Part shown: positions 32,542-41,063 of the stretch, piece after piece | How positions within the stretch are numbered: the stretch's first letter is position 1 | Layout: the number at the start of each line of letters is the position of its first letter | NCBI GenBank assembly: GCA_022072085.1 | Contig: JAJVII010000028.1 | Span: 1-53,091 of the forward strand | Length of the DNA: 53,091 nucleotides | Reading direction: 5' to 3' | From: Phycisphaerae bacterium | Lineage (GTDB): Bacteria > Planctomycetota > Phycisphaerae > JAJVII01 | The notes under the pieces: generated by a model | The model's database searches: none | What the model saw: only the letters and a program-made list of their open reading frames with translations | What the model was told of the DNA's origin: nothing | Program-made: the position numbers and the translations under genes

Positions 32542-33425
32542 AGGGAGACGGTCGGATGGAGTATGCGGAGTTCAAGGCGACGGTCCGCGTGGAGGTCGAG
32601 CGGTTCATGGCCTCGGCGCTGGCCGAGTGCGCCGACGACGAGGTCTGCCGGATCGCCCGGCACGTCGCGCTGGGCGGCGGGCATCGCTGGCGGGCGCTGG
32701 TGACGGTGGCGGCCGGACGAATCTTCCGCCCCGACGCGCTGCGGATCGTCATGCCCACAGCCGCCGGCATCGAGCTGGCCCACGCGGCGTCGCTGGTGCT
32801 GGACGACCTGCCCTCGATGGATGACGCGGCGCTGCGGCGGGGCAAGCCCTGCGCCCATCGCGTCTTCCCCCGCTGGGCGGTGGACCTGGCGCCGGTGTTC
32901 ATGGTCACGCTGTCCTATCGGCTGGCGCTGGCCAACCCGCTGGCGCCGCCGGACCGCCGCGTGGACGCGGCCGCGGCGATGAGCGTCGCCGGGCTGGAGA
33001 TGGTGATCGGCCAGGCGCAGGACGTGAAGTCGTCGCAGTCGGCCGACGAGACCGAGGCCCAGGTGCTGGACCGCTACCTCCGCAAGAGCGGGGCGCTCTA
33101 CGGCACCTCGGCGCGGTCCGGGGGCGTGCTGTGCGGGGCGACCGCGGAGCAGGCCGATCGGCTCTACGGCGTGGGGCTGTCGCTGGGGTTGGCCTACCAG
33201 TTTCTGGACGACGTGGCCGACGCGGTCGCCCACGCCGGCCAGATCGGCAAGGACACCGGGCGCGACGGCGACAAGACGACGGCCGTCGCGCTGTTCGGCG
33301 TCGACGGCGCGCGGTCGCGCAGCCGGGCGTATCAGGACGAAGCGCTCGCCGGCCTGGCCGAGTGGGGCGCCGAGGCGGACCTGCTGCGCCAACTGGTCAG
33401 CGAAGCAAGCTGGGCCGCGGCGTAA
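32538..33425 (+). CDS. Polyprenyl (farnesyl/geranylgeranyl) diphosphate synthase
   Basis: A 295-residue trans-prenyltransferase. The first aspartate-rich motif is DDLPSMDD (89-96), with the two-residue insertion typical of bacterial FPP/GGPP synthases. The second is DDVAD (224-228). GGGHRWRALVTVAAG near 46-60 resembles the usual GGKRLRP region but is divergent, with His-Arg-Trp replacing Lys-Arg-Leu. It condenses IPP with allylic diphosphates to make the C15-C20 precursor. It closes the terpenoid operon, coupled by an ATGA overlap. ATG 32556 after GGGAGA is an alternative start. No phytoene synthase or desaturase is in the window. Confidence 0.87.
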   Translation: MKGDGRMEYAEFKATVRVEVERFMASALAECADDEVCRIARHVALGGGHRWRALVTVAAGRIFRPDALRIVMPTAAGIELAHAASLVLDDLPSMDDAALRRGKPCAHRVFPRWAVDLAPVFMVTLSYRLALANPLAPPDRRVDAAAAMSVAGLEMVIGQAQDVKSSQSADETEAQVLDRYLRKSGALYGTSARSGGVLCGATAEQADRLYGVGLSLGLAYQFLDDVADAVAHAGQIGKDTGRDGDKTTAVALFGVDGARSRSRAYQDEALAGLAEWGAEADLLRQLVSEASWAAA

Positions 33426-33740
33426 GCCGCCCCGCGACATCGAGCATCTCTGCGACCGCCCGATCCCGGGTGGGCCTGCCTCCGGGCGATGGGGTGCGGG
33501 TTCCCATGCGATGATCGGGCCCAGGCCGGCGTCAGTCCGGATTGCAGGCGTCCTCCGGTCATGTGTCCCTCCCCCCGAGGCGCTCCGCAGCGGTTGCGGA
33601 ATCGACACCGGCCTGCACGCCTGCCGGAAGGATGGAAAGCCGCCAGACATCCTTTGAATTGGCATGCCCCCGGCGCGGGGTCGCTCATCCTCTCCGCGGC
33701 GCGCGGGCAAAGTCTGCGACGAATGGCCGCGGGAGAGGCA
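33426..33740. other. Intergenic region between the terpenoid operon and an NHL gene
   Basis: About 315 bases in which I see no gene, RNA or terminator. Short open frames here lack a ribosome binding site and read as shadow composition. Confidence 0.4.
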
Positions 33741-33770
33741 TTGCGGCCGTTCGCCGAAGAGGGGTAAAGT
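33741..33770 (+). promoter_or_regulatory. Possible promoter of the NHL gene at 33806
   Basis: TTGCGG (33741-33746) and TAAAGT (33765-33770) are separated by 18 bases. The predicted leader is about 29 bases. Confidence 0.35.
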
Positions 33771-33805
33771 GTGATCGGCCCCCAGCCCAATGTCGGGAGA
33801 CAACC

Positions 33806-36445
33806 ATGCGACATGTCCTGGCCGCGACGACGGCGATCCTGCTGGCGACGATGGAATGCAGCGGCCTGGCGGCCGACAGCCCGGCCGTCGAGTTTACGGT
33901 CAAGCCGACGGTGGCCAGCGCCGACGGCAAGGCCACCGTCCGGTTCGCAGTGAATCGCCAGACCGACGTGGCGGTAAGCGTGCTGGACGCCGGCGGAGCC
34001 ATCGTCCGCCACCTGGTCGCCGGGGTGCTCGGCGCCAACCCGCCCGCGCCCCTGAAAGCCAACTCGCTGGAACAGTCGATCGAATGGGACGGCAAGGACG
34101 ACGACGGCAAGGCTGCCGCCAACGGCCCGTTCCGGATTCAGGTCGCCGCCGGGCTGAACGCCAGCTACGCCGGGACCGTCTTCTCCGATCGCCGCGGCCC
34201 CAACAGCCTGGTCGACGTGATGGGCCTGGCGGCCGGCCCGGACGGGCGGGTCTACGTGCTGGCCCATCGCTGGAAGCGTTACGTGGCCTGGAGTACTGCG
34301 GTGCACGTCTTCCGCCGCGACGGCAGCTACGAGCAGACCATCAAACCGCTCCACAGCGACCTGGCGGAGGATCGCCTCAAGTCCACCGGGGCGTTCAGGA
34401 CCCCCGACGGGGCGCTGGTCCCGATCATCTACAGCGCCAATCTGGCCATGAGCCATTACCCCAACACTGACGTGCAGCAGCAGCCGGTGGTGACGCCGGA
34501 CGGTCGGCTGGTTCTGGCCGTCTCGCCGGGCTGCCTGGCGGTGATCGACCGCGACGGCGGGCTGAGCGGCGGCGACTACGCCGGACCGGCCCTGGCCAAG
34601 GGCAAGAACCTGACCGACCCCCTGCCGGACAGCCGCGGCGGGTTCGTCTCGTTCAACATGCCTTATCTGGCGGCCAACGCCGACGGCAAGAACGTCTACC
34701 TGACCGGCATCGGGAGCGTGAAGTTCGTCCCCAACGCCGGCAATCATGCCTTCAACGATCACGCCGTCTACGCGGTGGCGCTGGCCGACCGCGGCCCGGC
34801 CCGGGTTCTGTTCGGCGACCCGGCGGCGCCCGGCGACGACCAGGGCCATCTGAGGGACCCGCGGGGGCTGGCCGTCGACGGCAAGGGCCGCTTGCTGGTG
34901 GCCGACTTGGGCAACAATCGCATCGTTGCGATCAACGAGAAGGACGGCACATTCGCCGGCTCGATGAAGGCCGAGTCCCCGGCCTGGGTGGGCGTCGACC
35001 CCGGCAGCGGGGCGGTCTACGCCTGCGTCGGCCGGTCGCGGCTGGTCAAGTATGCCGCCTGGGGCAGCGACAAGGAGGTCAGCAGCGTCGACCTGTCGGG
35101 CATGCTGGCGAGGATTCATCCCAACAACCGGCCGGGCACGCCGATGCACTTCGCGCTGGACTGCTCGGCCGAGCCGGCCGTGCTGTGGGCGGGCGTGGGC
35201 GGCGACCTGGTGCGCATCCAGGACCAGGGCGACAAGTTCTCCCAGCCTGCCCCGGCGGGCGCCTATCCGGCGCTCTACCCGTTCAGCCTGTCGATCGACC
35301 CGCTGCGGCGGGACATCCTCTGCCAGACGGGCGGCATTCAGATCCTCCACGAACCGACGGGGGAGATCACCAAGGCCCGCTCGCCCAACTTCTCGGGCGA
35401 GACGTTCCTCTGTCGGCCGGGCGCCGGCGGCGAACTCTATGCCCAGCCGCATGGCCTGCCGGTGATGCGCTTCGACCGTTCGGGCAGGCAGATGCCGTTC
35501 GAGGCGACGGCCAGCGACGCCAAGCTCAAGGGCAGCCTGAATAGCCGGTGGGAGGGGACGACCTCCTGGCCGCGCGACTTCTGCGTCGACCGTCGGGGCA
35601 ACGTCTACGTGAAGAACCGCGGCAAGGCCTATCACGGCCTGATGACTGTGGACGAGTACGGGCCGGACGGTGGCCCCAAGCGGACGGCGATCTGGGTGAC
35701 AAGCGACGGCGCCCTGGGGCCGCGGATCGACGCTGGGGGCAATCTCTACATGGCCGAGTGCATCAAGCCCCTGGGGCAGAAATACCCCGAGATATTCAAC
35801 GGCCACGTCTCGGGCGCCGTGGCGACCGAGTACCTCTGGATGTACGGCAGCATCGTGAAATACGGCCCGGTCGGCGGCGCCGCCTGGTTCCCGCCCGGCA
35901 AGGAGGCCCAGCCGTTCGACGGCCCGTGCGGGCTGGACCCGGCGCTCAAGAAAGTGAACGTCTCGGGCACCCGCGGCGCCCAGTGGATCCCTCAGATGGA
36001 ACTTCAGGGCGCCCGGTGGTTCCATCCGGGCTACGCCTACCTGCTGGACATGGCCGGTCGCGGAACCGACCGCTGCCACTGCACGGCCAGCGACTTTGAC
36101 GTGGACGGCTTCGGGCGCACGTTTTATCCCGACCAGGGCCTCTACCGCGTCGAGGTGCTCGACACCAACGGCAACCCGATCCTGCACATCGGCGGCTACG
36201 GCAACCAGGACTACTGCGGGCCGGACAGCTATGTCCTGGACCCGGCCGGCAAGTTCCTCCGCCCGCGGAAGCCCGATGATCCGGACACGCTTCTCAGCCC
36301 GTTCGCCCAGCCCGACCTGGCGTTCGGCTGGTTTGTCGGGCTGGTCGTGTCAGACCGCTATCTCTACGTCGCCGACGGCGTGAACCGCCGGGTGCTCCGC
36401 GCCCGGCTGGATTACGCGGCTTCGGCCGTCGCGTCCGTGCCCTAG
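33806..36445 (+). CDS. Exported FlgD-Ig/NHL-repeat protein
   Basis: An 879-residue paralog of the proteins at 18500, 43007 and 46262. A signal peptide (about 1-23) is followed by the FlgD-like Ig domain: VKPTVASADGKATVRFAVN, VAVSVLDAGGAIVRHLVAG, and IEWDGKDDDGK. NHL blades such as GRLLVADLGNNRIVAINEK and GNVYVKNRGK continue to the C-terminus. An unusual segment DRCHCTASDFDVDGFGR near residue 755 has its counterpart in the paralogs (LKCFCFTPRFDVDRFGR; CNCYGATSAMDLYDR), a conserved Cys-containing element in this family. ATG 33806 follows GGGAGA at 6 bases. It is convergent with mocA and is the only paralog on the plus strand. Confidence 0.85.
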   Translation: MRHVLAATTAILLATMECSGLAADSPAVEFTVKPTVASADGKATVRFAVNRQTDVAVSVLDAGGAIVRHLVAGVLGANPPAPLKANSLEQSIEWDGKDDDGKAAANGPFRIQVAAGLNASYAGTVFSDRRGPNSLVDVMGLAAGPDGRVYVLAHRWKRYVAWSTAVHVFRRDGSYEQTIKPLHSDLAEDRLKSTGAFRTPDGALVPIIYSANLAMSHYPNTDVQQQPVVTPDGRLVLAVSPGCLAVIDRDGGLSGGDYAGPALAKGKNLTDPLPDSRGGFVSFNMPYLAANADGKNVYLTGIGSVKFVPNAGNHAFNDHAVYAVALADRGPARVLFGDPAAPGDDQGHLRDPRGLAVDGKGRLLVADLGNNRIVAINEKDGTFAGSMKAESPAWVGVDPGSGAVYACVGRSRLVKYAAWGSDKEVSSVDLSGMLARIHPNNRPGTPMHFALDCSAEPAVLWAGVGGDLVRIQDQGDKFSQPAPAGAYPALYPFSLSIDPLRRDILCQTGGIQILHEPTGEITKARSPNFSGETFLCRPGAGGELYAQPHGLPVMRFDRSGRQMPFEATASDAKLKGSLNSRWEGTTSWPRDFCVDRRGNVYVKNRGKAYHGLMTVDEYGPDGGPKRTAIWVTSDGALGPRIDAGGNLYMAECIKPLGQKYPEIFNGHVSGAVATEYLWMYGSIVKYGPVGGAAWFPPGKEAQPFDGPCGLDPALKKVNVSGTRGAQWIPQMELQGARWFHPGYAYLLDMAGRGTDRCHCTASDFDVDGFGRTFYPDQGLYRVEVLDTNGNPILHIGGYGNQDYCGPDSYVLDPAGKFLRPRKPDDPDTLLSPFAQPDLAFGWFVGLVVSDRYLYVADGVNRRVLRARLDYAASAVASVP

Positions 36446-36505
36446 CGGAGCCACGGCGTTCCGGGCGCCGCACGCCGCGGGTCGGGTTGCCTGGCGAGAT
36501 CCAGT

Positions 36506-37084
36506 TCAGCTCAACTGGCGGCGGTAGTCGTCGGGGGTGTCGATGTCGTCCAGCACGGCCGGACCGGCCGCCAGTTCAACCACCTCGTCGGCATGGGCCT
36601 CCAGCAGGCCGCGAAGGCCCACGCCGTCGAACCGCGTCAGGATTTCCTGCCGATAGTCCGTGGCGAACAGGAGCGGATGGCCCCGCCGGTCCCCGGACAC
36701 CGGCACGAGGATGCGTCCGCGTCCTTGTGCGAAGGCCTCGATCATCCCGCCAATCAGGCCCGCGGTTACTCTGGGCTGATCACCCAGGACCGCCAGCACG
36801 CCCGCGCATTCGCCGGGCAGGGCCCGCAGGCCGCAACGGACCGAAGCCAGCATGTCGCTGGCGGGGTCGGGATTGTGCACAAGCGTGATGGCCATGCCCG
36901 CCAGCGCATCGGCGACGCGCGGGGCATCCGGTCCGGCCACCACAACGAACGTCCGGTCGACGGGGCTGCTCAGGATCTGGTCGACGATGTGGCCGATGAC
37001 GGTCCGCCCGCCGCAGGGCAGCAGCAGTTTCTGCGTGCCCATGCGCCGCGACCGGCCGGCCGCCAGGACGATGGCACAGATCAT
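36506..37084 (-). CDS. mocA: MocA-like molybdenum cofactor cytidylyltransferase
   Basis: A 192-residue nucleotidyltransferase. LAAGRSRRMGTQKLLLP (8-23) is the NTP-binding loop, GDQP (101-104) the metal site and RRGHPLLF the signature shared by MocA/MobA-like proteins. MocA transfers CMP to molybdopterin, giving the MCD cofactor used by xanthine-oxidase-family hydroxylases. It overlaps xdhC by ATGA at 37081-37084 and closes the operon with the molybdenum hydroxylase subunits, which fits this role. GMP (MobA) specificity is less likely given the neighbours. It is cytoplasmic. Confidence 0.85.
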   Translation of the reverse strand: MICAIVLAAGRSRRMGTQKLLLPCGGRTVIGHIVDQILSSPVDRTFVVVAGPDAPRVADALAGMAITLVHNPDPASDMLASVRCGLRALPGECAGVLAVLGDQPRVTAGLIGGMIEAFAQGRGRILVPVSGDRRGHPLLFATDYRQEILTRFDGVGLRGLLEAHADEVVELAAGPAVLDDIDTPDDYRRQLS

Positions 37085-38163
37085 GGCGACGCCTCCGGGC
37101 CCCAGTTGGGCGAAGCGCCTGTTCTGCGGACGGCGATCAACTGGGCGACGATGCTGACGGCGATCTCCTCGACAGTCTGGGCGCCGATGTCCAGGCCGAT
37201 CGGCGCATGCACGCGGGCCAACTCGGCCTCGCTGGCGGCGCCGGACCGGAGCAGGTCGGCCCGCAGGGCCGCGACCTTGCGGCGGCTGCCGATCATGCCT
37301 AGGTAGGCGGCCGGCCGGCCCCGGCGCTGGCGCTCCAGGCAGGCCGCCAGCGCCGCTTCGTCGTGCCGGTGGTCGCGGGTGACGATTGCGACGTAGAGAT
37401 CGCTGTCGGCCGGCCAGTCGGCCAGCATTCGGGCGATGTCGCCGCAGCGGCGCTCGACGCCGGTGGGATAGAGCCCCGGGGCCAGGAACTCCGCCCGGTC
37501 GTCGAGGACGGCCACGGCGTAGCCCGCCTGCGACGCCAGGGCCGCCAGCGACTGGCCGACATGCCCGCCCCCGGCGATCAGCAGCAGCGGCGGGAGGATC
37601 GCCTCGACGAGGGTGTCCACGTGCCGTCCATCCGCGAGATCCTGGACGAAGGCCTGCGGCGACTGACCGGCGGCCGCTGAACGCAGCACCTCCTCAGGCA
37701 GGTTGGGGGCGTCGGCAAAGCCGACGGCCAGCCATTGCACGGTGACATCGATGGCTGCCGGCGAGGTCCGGACCGTGGTGACCAGCAGGCCGCGCTGCCG
37801 GGCGTTGACGGCCGCGGCCGCCTGACGGCAGGCGTCGGCGTGGACGCCGATCCGCGGGTCCACGAGAATCCGCATCTGCCCGCCGCAGATCGGCTGGTCG
37901 GCCGCCGCGTCGGTGCCGTGCAGTTGGAAGTCGAAGACCTCCGGCCGCAACCGCCGGATCGCCTCGATCGCCCGCCGCTGCGTCTCGGCCTCGACGGCGC
38001 CGCCGCCGACCGTGCCGTGGATCGTCCCGTCGATGTCGATAACGGCCTTGGCCCCGGCCTTGCGCGGCGTCGAGCCGCTGGTCGCCAGCACCACCGCCAG
38101 GGCGCACGGACTTCCCGCACCGGCTCGCGCTGCCACCAGGCGACAGACGTCATCGCTTTGCAT
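37081..38163 (-). CDS. xdhC: XdhC-family molybdenum cofactor insertion/sulfuration chaperone
   Basis: A 360-residue protein with the two-domain XdhC/CoxI architecture. The N-terminal part has ATSGSTPRKAGAKAVID and GTVGGGAVE (51-58). The Rossmann domain begins LLLIAGGGHVGQSLA (194-206), and GMIGSRRKV plus HAPIGLDIGAQTVEEIAVSI near the end is the family signature. XdhC proteins bind and help sulfurate Moco before inserting it into the hydroxylase. It lies between the hydroxylase genes and mocA. The ATG at 38163 begins the conserved region; upstream codons to 38241 lie inside the inverted repeat and have no ribosome binding site, and the site before 38163 is also weak. Confidence 0.88.
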   Translation of the reverse strand: MQSDDVCRLVAARAGAGSPCALAVVLATSGSTPRKAGAKAVIDIDGTIHGTVGGGAVEAETQRRAIEAIRRLRPEVFDFQLHGTDAAADQPICGGQMRILVDPRIGVHADACRQAAAAVNARQRGLLVTTVRTSPAAIDVTVQWLAVGFADAPNLPEEVLRSAAAGQSPQAFVQDLADGRHVDTLVEAILPPLLLIAGGGHVGQSLAALASQAGYAVAVLDDRAEFLAPGLYPTGVERRCGDIARMLADWPADSDLYVAIVTRDHRHDEAALAACLERQRRGRPAAYLGMIGSRRKVAALRADLLRSGAASEAELARVHAPIGLDIGAQTVEEIAVSIVAQLIAVRRTGASPNWGPEASP

Positions 38164-38193
38164 GTGTCGGCTCAACGTGCCGGAGACCCGGCT

Positions 38194-38355
38194 ATTGAGT
38201 CCTGTAAGAGAAATCTTCACCACAGAGAACACAGAGGGCACAGAGTCAGACGTATTGAAAGATTCTGGATTTCGGTCATTTCTTGACGTTTCGGACCCCC
38301 TCTGTGATCTCGGTGTCCTCTGTGGTGAATGAAGATTCCTTTTGCAGGAGTCAAT
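38194..38355. repeat. MITE-like inverted repeat inside the molybdenum hydroxylase operon
   Basis: About 160 bases with imperfect arms of about 55 bases. The ends read ATTGAGTCCTG and CAGGAGTCAAT with one mismatch. Inside them are CACCACAGAG-type units on the left and their complements (CTCTGTGGTG) on the right. Such CACAGAG-rich palindromes are known to me as common extragenic repeats in many bacteria. It lies between the molybdopterin subunit and xdhC and contains the stop codon of the former. Confidence 0.65.
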
Positions 38356-40495
38356 AACCCTTGCCCTCGGCCGCCAGGCGGATCGGCATCGTGCGGATGC
38401 GCCGGCCGGTGGCGTGAAAGACGGCGTTGGCGATGGCCGGGGCGATGGCGATGATCGGCGTCTCGCCCGCGCCGACCGGCGTCTGGTCGGGCTGATTCAG
38501 CAGGTGGATGTCCAGTTCCGGCACGTCGGTAAATCGCGGCACGCCATACTTCCAGAATGTCGCGTTGAGCACCCGGCCCTTCTCGAACTGCATCTCCTCG
38601 CGCAGCGCCGGCCCCAGGCCCATCAGGATGCAGCCGGCCACCTGTGAGAGCAGGTTGGTCGGGTTGACGATCGCCCCGCACTCGAACGCCTCGCAGACAT
38701 GCCGCACGGTCAGCCGGTCGCCTTCGATCGCCACCTCGGCGCAGGCGGCGACGACCGAGCCCTTCTCCGTGCCGCAGGCCAGGCCGACGCCCAGCCTGGG
38801 GTCCTTCTTCCCGGATCGCGCCGCCCAGTTGAACTTTTCGGCCACGGTCTTGAGCACGGCCTTCAGCCGCGGGTTGTCCAGGTGGGCCCGGCGGAAGTCC
38901 AGCGGATCGGCGCCGGCCGCTACCGCCAGTTCGTCCATCGCGCTCTCGCGGGCGAAGTTGTTGGCGGTCGCCGCCAGGCAGCGATAGGACCCCTGCCGCA
39001 TCGGCGAGGCGGAGGGGACGTACTGGCTGCGGGACTTGGCGATGCGATAGGGCGACTCGACCGCCGCCCCGCCGGAGTTGACGTTGACAAAGTGCCAGGA
39101 GGTGAGGGTTCCCTGGGCGTCCAGGCCGGCCTGGACGTCGATCACAGCGGCCGGGCGGTAATAGGCCCAGGTGAACTCCTCGGCCCGCGTCCAGCGGACG
39201 AGGACCGGCCTGCCTGCCGCCTTGGCCAGCCGGGCCGCTTCGATGTGCGCGTCGGGCTGGTGCTTGCCGCCGAAGCCCCCGCCGAAGTCCGGCACGATGA
39301 CGCGGACCTTGTCGGCCCCCAGGCCGAAGGCGGACATCAGTTCGCCCCGGGCGCCGAAGGGGTTCTGCGTGCCGGTCCAGACAGTCAGCTTGCCGTCGTT
39401 CCACTCGGCCACTGCCGCCCGCGGCTCCATCGGCGCGTGCTGGACGTAGGCGACGTGGTAGGTCGCCGTCAGCTTCTTGTCCGCCTTGGCCAGTTCGTCG
39501 GCGAAGGGGTTGGCCGGTACGCCGCCGCGGGCATGGCGGCGGAGATGGTCGTAGAGTTCCGCGCTGGAGGGCAGGGCCGGGGCTTCCTCCCAGGCGGCGG
39601 TCCTGGAAATCGCGTCCAGGGCCTGCTCGGCCGCCCGCAGCGTCGGGGCGGCCACGCCGACAAACGCCCCGTCGCGCACGGCCAGCGCGTCTTTGGCCGC
39701 CTTGGCGGCCTCCATGTCGATGCTCTTGAGCCGGGCTCCGTAGGCCGGCGGCCGAAGCGCCTTGCCGTAGAGCATCCCCGGCCGCTGGATGTCCGACGGA
39801 TAGCGGTGGGCGCCGGTCACCAGGTCGCGGCGGCCGGCCCGCGGGGTCGGCCGGCCCATGACCTTCCACTCCTTGACCGCCGTGACCGTCACGCCGGGGG
39901 GGACCGCGGCGGCGAAGGGCACGTCGGAATTCTCTCCGACGAGTTCGCCGTAGTCGGCCTGTCGCCCGCTCGCCGGGTCGATGGCCTTGCCGTCGGCCAG
40001 TCGCACCCCCCTGGCGTCGATGGCGAACCTGGCAGCGGCCAACTGGATCAGCACGTCACGCGCCGCGGCCGCCCCCTGCCGCACAGCCGGCACGGTTGAG
40101 GGCGTCGAACGGCTGCCGGCGGTGACGCCGTCGTCGGGTGCCCGGTCCGTGTCGGCCATGATCAGTTGGACGCGGTCAGCCGGGACGCCGAGTTCCTCGG
40201 CCGCCGCCTGGGCCAGCTCGGTGCGGGCGCCCTGGCCGGCCTCCACCTTGCCGGTCATGACCGTGATGGTTCCGTCCTTGCCGATGTGGACGCGGGCGGC
40301 AATCTTCCCCGTGCCGCCCCCGCCGCGCGGCCGTCGCGGCTGAGCGGCCGCCGGCAGCGGCGCGACCGTGACCAGCAGGCCTGCGCCCAGCCACTGGACG
40401 AACGCACGGCGGGTCATGCCGCCGCCGGGCTCGGCGGCGGGCTCATCTCCGGCCTGACCGTCTGTCGGCGTGTGGGCGGTGCTGTCAGTCGTCAT
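38351..40495 (-). CDS. Tat-exported molybdopterin-binding hydroxylase subunit (IorB/aldehyde oxidase type)
   Basis: A 714-residue catalytic subunit of the xanthine oxidase family. MTRRAFVQWLGAGLLVTVAPLP near 27-48 is a Tat-like signal, as in isoquinoline 1-oxidoreductase beta subunits. GGGFGGKHQPDAHIEAARLA and the C-terminal PVGAGETPIIAIAPAIANAV contain the molybdopterin contacts and the catalytic Glu678. It would hydroxylate an aldehyde or N-heterocycle in the periplasm, passing electrons to the 2Fe-2S subunit. The start 2 bases after the small subunit gene (ATG 40495) is chosen over longer readings. No FAD subunit gene is present, which fits the IorAB type. The substrate is unknown. Confidence 0.88.
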   Translation of the reverse strand: MTTDSTAHTPTDGQAGDEPAAEPGGGMTRRAFVQWLGAGLLVTVAPLPAAAQPRRPRGGGGTGKIAARVHIGKDGTITVMTGKVEAGQGARTELAQAAAEELGVPADRVQLIMADTDRAPDDGVTAGSRSTPSTVPAVRQGAAAARDVLIQLAAARFAIDARGVRLADGKAIDPASGRQADYGELVGENSDVPFAAAVPPGVTVTAVKEWKVMGRPTPRAGRRDLVTGAHRYPSDIQRPGMLYGKALRPPAYGARLKSIDMEAAKAAKDALAVRDGAFVGVAAPTLRAAEQALDAISRTAAWEEAPALPSSAELYDHLRRHARGGVPANPFADELAKADKKLTATYHVAYVQHAPMEPRAAVAEWNDGKLTVWTGTQNPFGARGELMSAFGLGADKVRVIVPDFGGGFGGKHQPDAHIEAARLAKAAGRPVLVRWTRAEEFTWAYYRPAAVIDVQAGLDAQGTLTSWHFVNVNSGGAAVESPYRIAKSRSQYVPSASPMRQGSYRCLAATANNFARESAMDELAVAAGADPLDFRRAHLDNPRLKAVLKTVAEKFNWAARSGKKDPRLGVGLACGTEKGSVVAACAEVAIEGDRLTVRHVCEAFECGAIVNPTNLLSQVAGCILMGLGPALREEMQFEKGRVLNATFWKYGVPRFTDVPELDIHLLNQPDQTPVGAGETPIIAIAPAIANAVFHATGRRIRTMPIRLAAEGKGY

Positions 40496-40497
40496 GG

Positions 40498-40971
40498 TCA
40501 GCCCCTCCCCGCCGGCTGGGCGGCCCGGCGGACGGCCTTGAGGATGTTCGTGTAGCCGCAGCAGCGGCAGAGGTGCCCGTCCAGGGCGGCGACGATCTGC
40601 TCGTCGGTCGGCTGGGGCGTGCGGGCCAGCAGCCCCACGGTCGCCAGGACCATGCCCGGCGTGCAGTAGCCGCACTGCGACGCCTCCTCGGCCAGGAATG
40701 CCTCCTGCACCGGGTGCAGTTTCTCGCCGGTCGCAAGGCCCTCGATGGTGACCACGCTCTTGCCCTGGACGTTGGCGATCGGCGTGAGGCAGGAGTGGAC
40801 GGCCTGGCCGTTGACCAGCACCGTGCAGGCGCCGCAGCGGCCCTCGCCGCAGCCGAACTTGGCGCCGGTCAACTGGAACTCCTCGCGGAGGACGTCCAGC
40901 AGCGGCCGCTGCGGGTCGGTGGTGACTTTTCGTTGCTTGCCGTTGACCGTCAGGAGGATCGTTGCATCCAT
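40498..40971 (-). CDS. 2Fe-2S subunit of the molybdenum hydroxylase
   Basis: A 157-residue protein with two [2Fe-2S] clusters. The plant-ferredoxin-like one uses Cys41, Cys46, Cys49 and Cys61 (FGCGEGRCGAC and HSC). The second uses Cys100, Cys103, Cys135 and Cys137 (QCGYCTPGM and LCRCCGY). It carries electrons from the molybdenum centre to an unidentified acceptor. It has no signal of its own, so it is probably exported folded with the Tat-signal-bearing subunit. ATG 40971 after GGAGA is preferred to 40992. It is the first gene of the operon and is followed by the large subunit after 2 bases. Confidence 0.92.
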   Translation of the reverse strand: MDATILLTVNGKQRKVTTDPQRPLLDVLREEFQLTGAKFGCGEGRCGACTVLVNGQAVHSCLTPIANVQGKSVVTIEGLATGEKLHPVQEAFLAEEASQCGYCTPGMVLATVGLLARTPQPTDEQIVAALDGHLCRCCGYTNILKAVRRAAQPAGRG

Positions 40972-41063
40972 GGCGTGGTCTCCGGGATGCACGCCACTGT
41001 AGCCTCAGCCCGCGTCTGCTTCAAGTTCGTCCGCGGAGAACTGCGGAATCCGAGGACATGGAA

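Noticed and set aside
33332-36187. 951-codon minus-strand frame
   Set aside because: Shadow of the FlgD-NHL gene at 33806.
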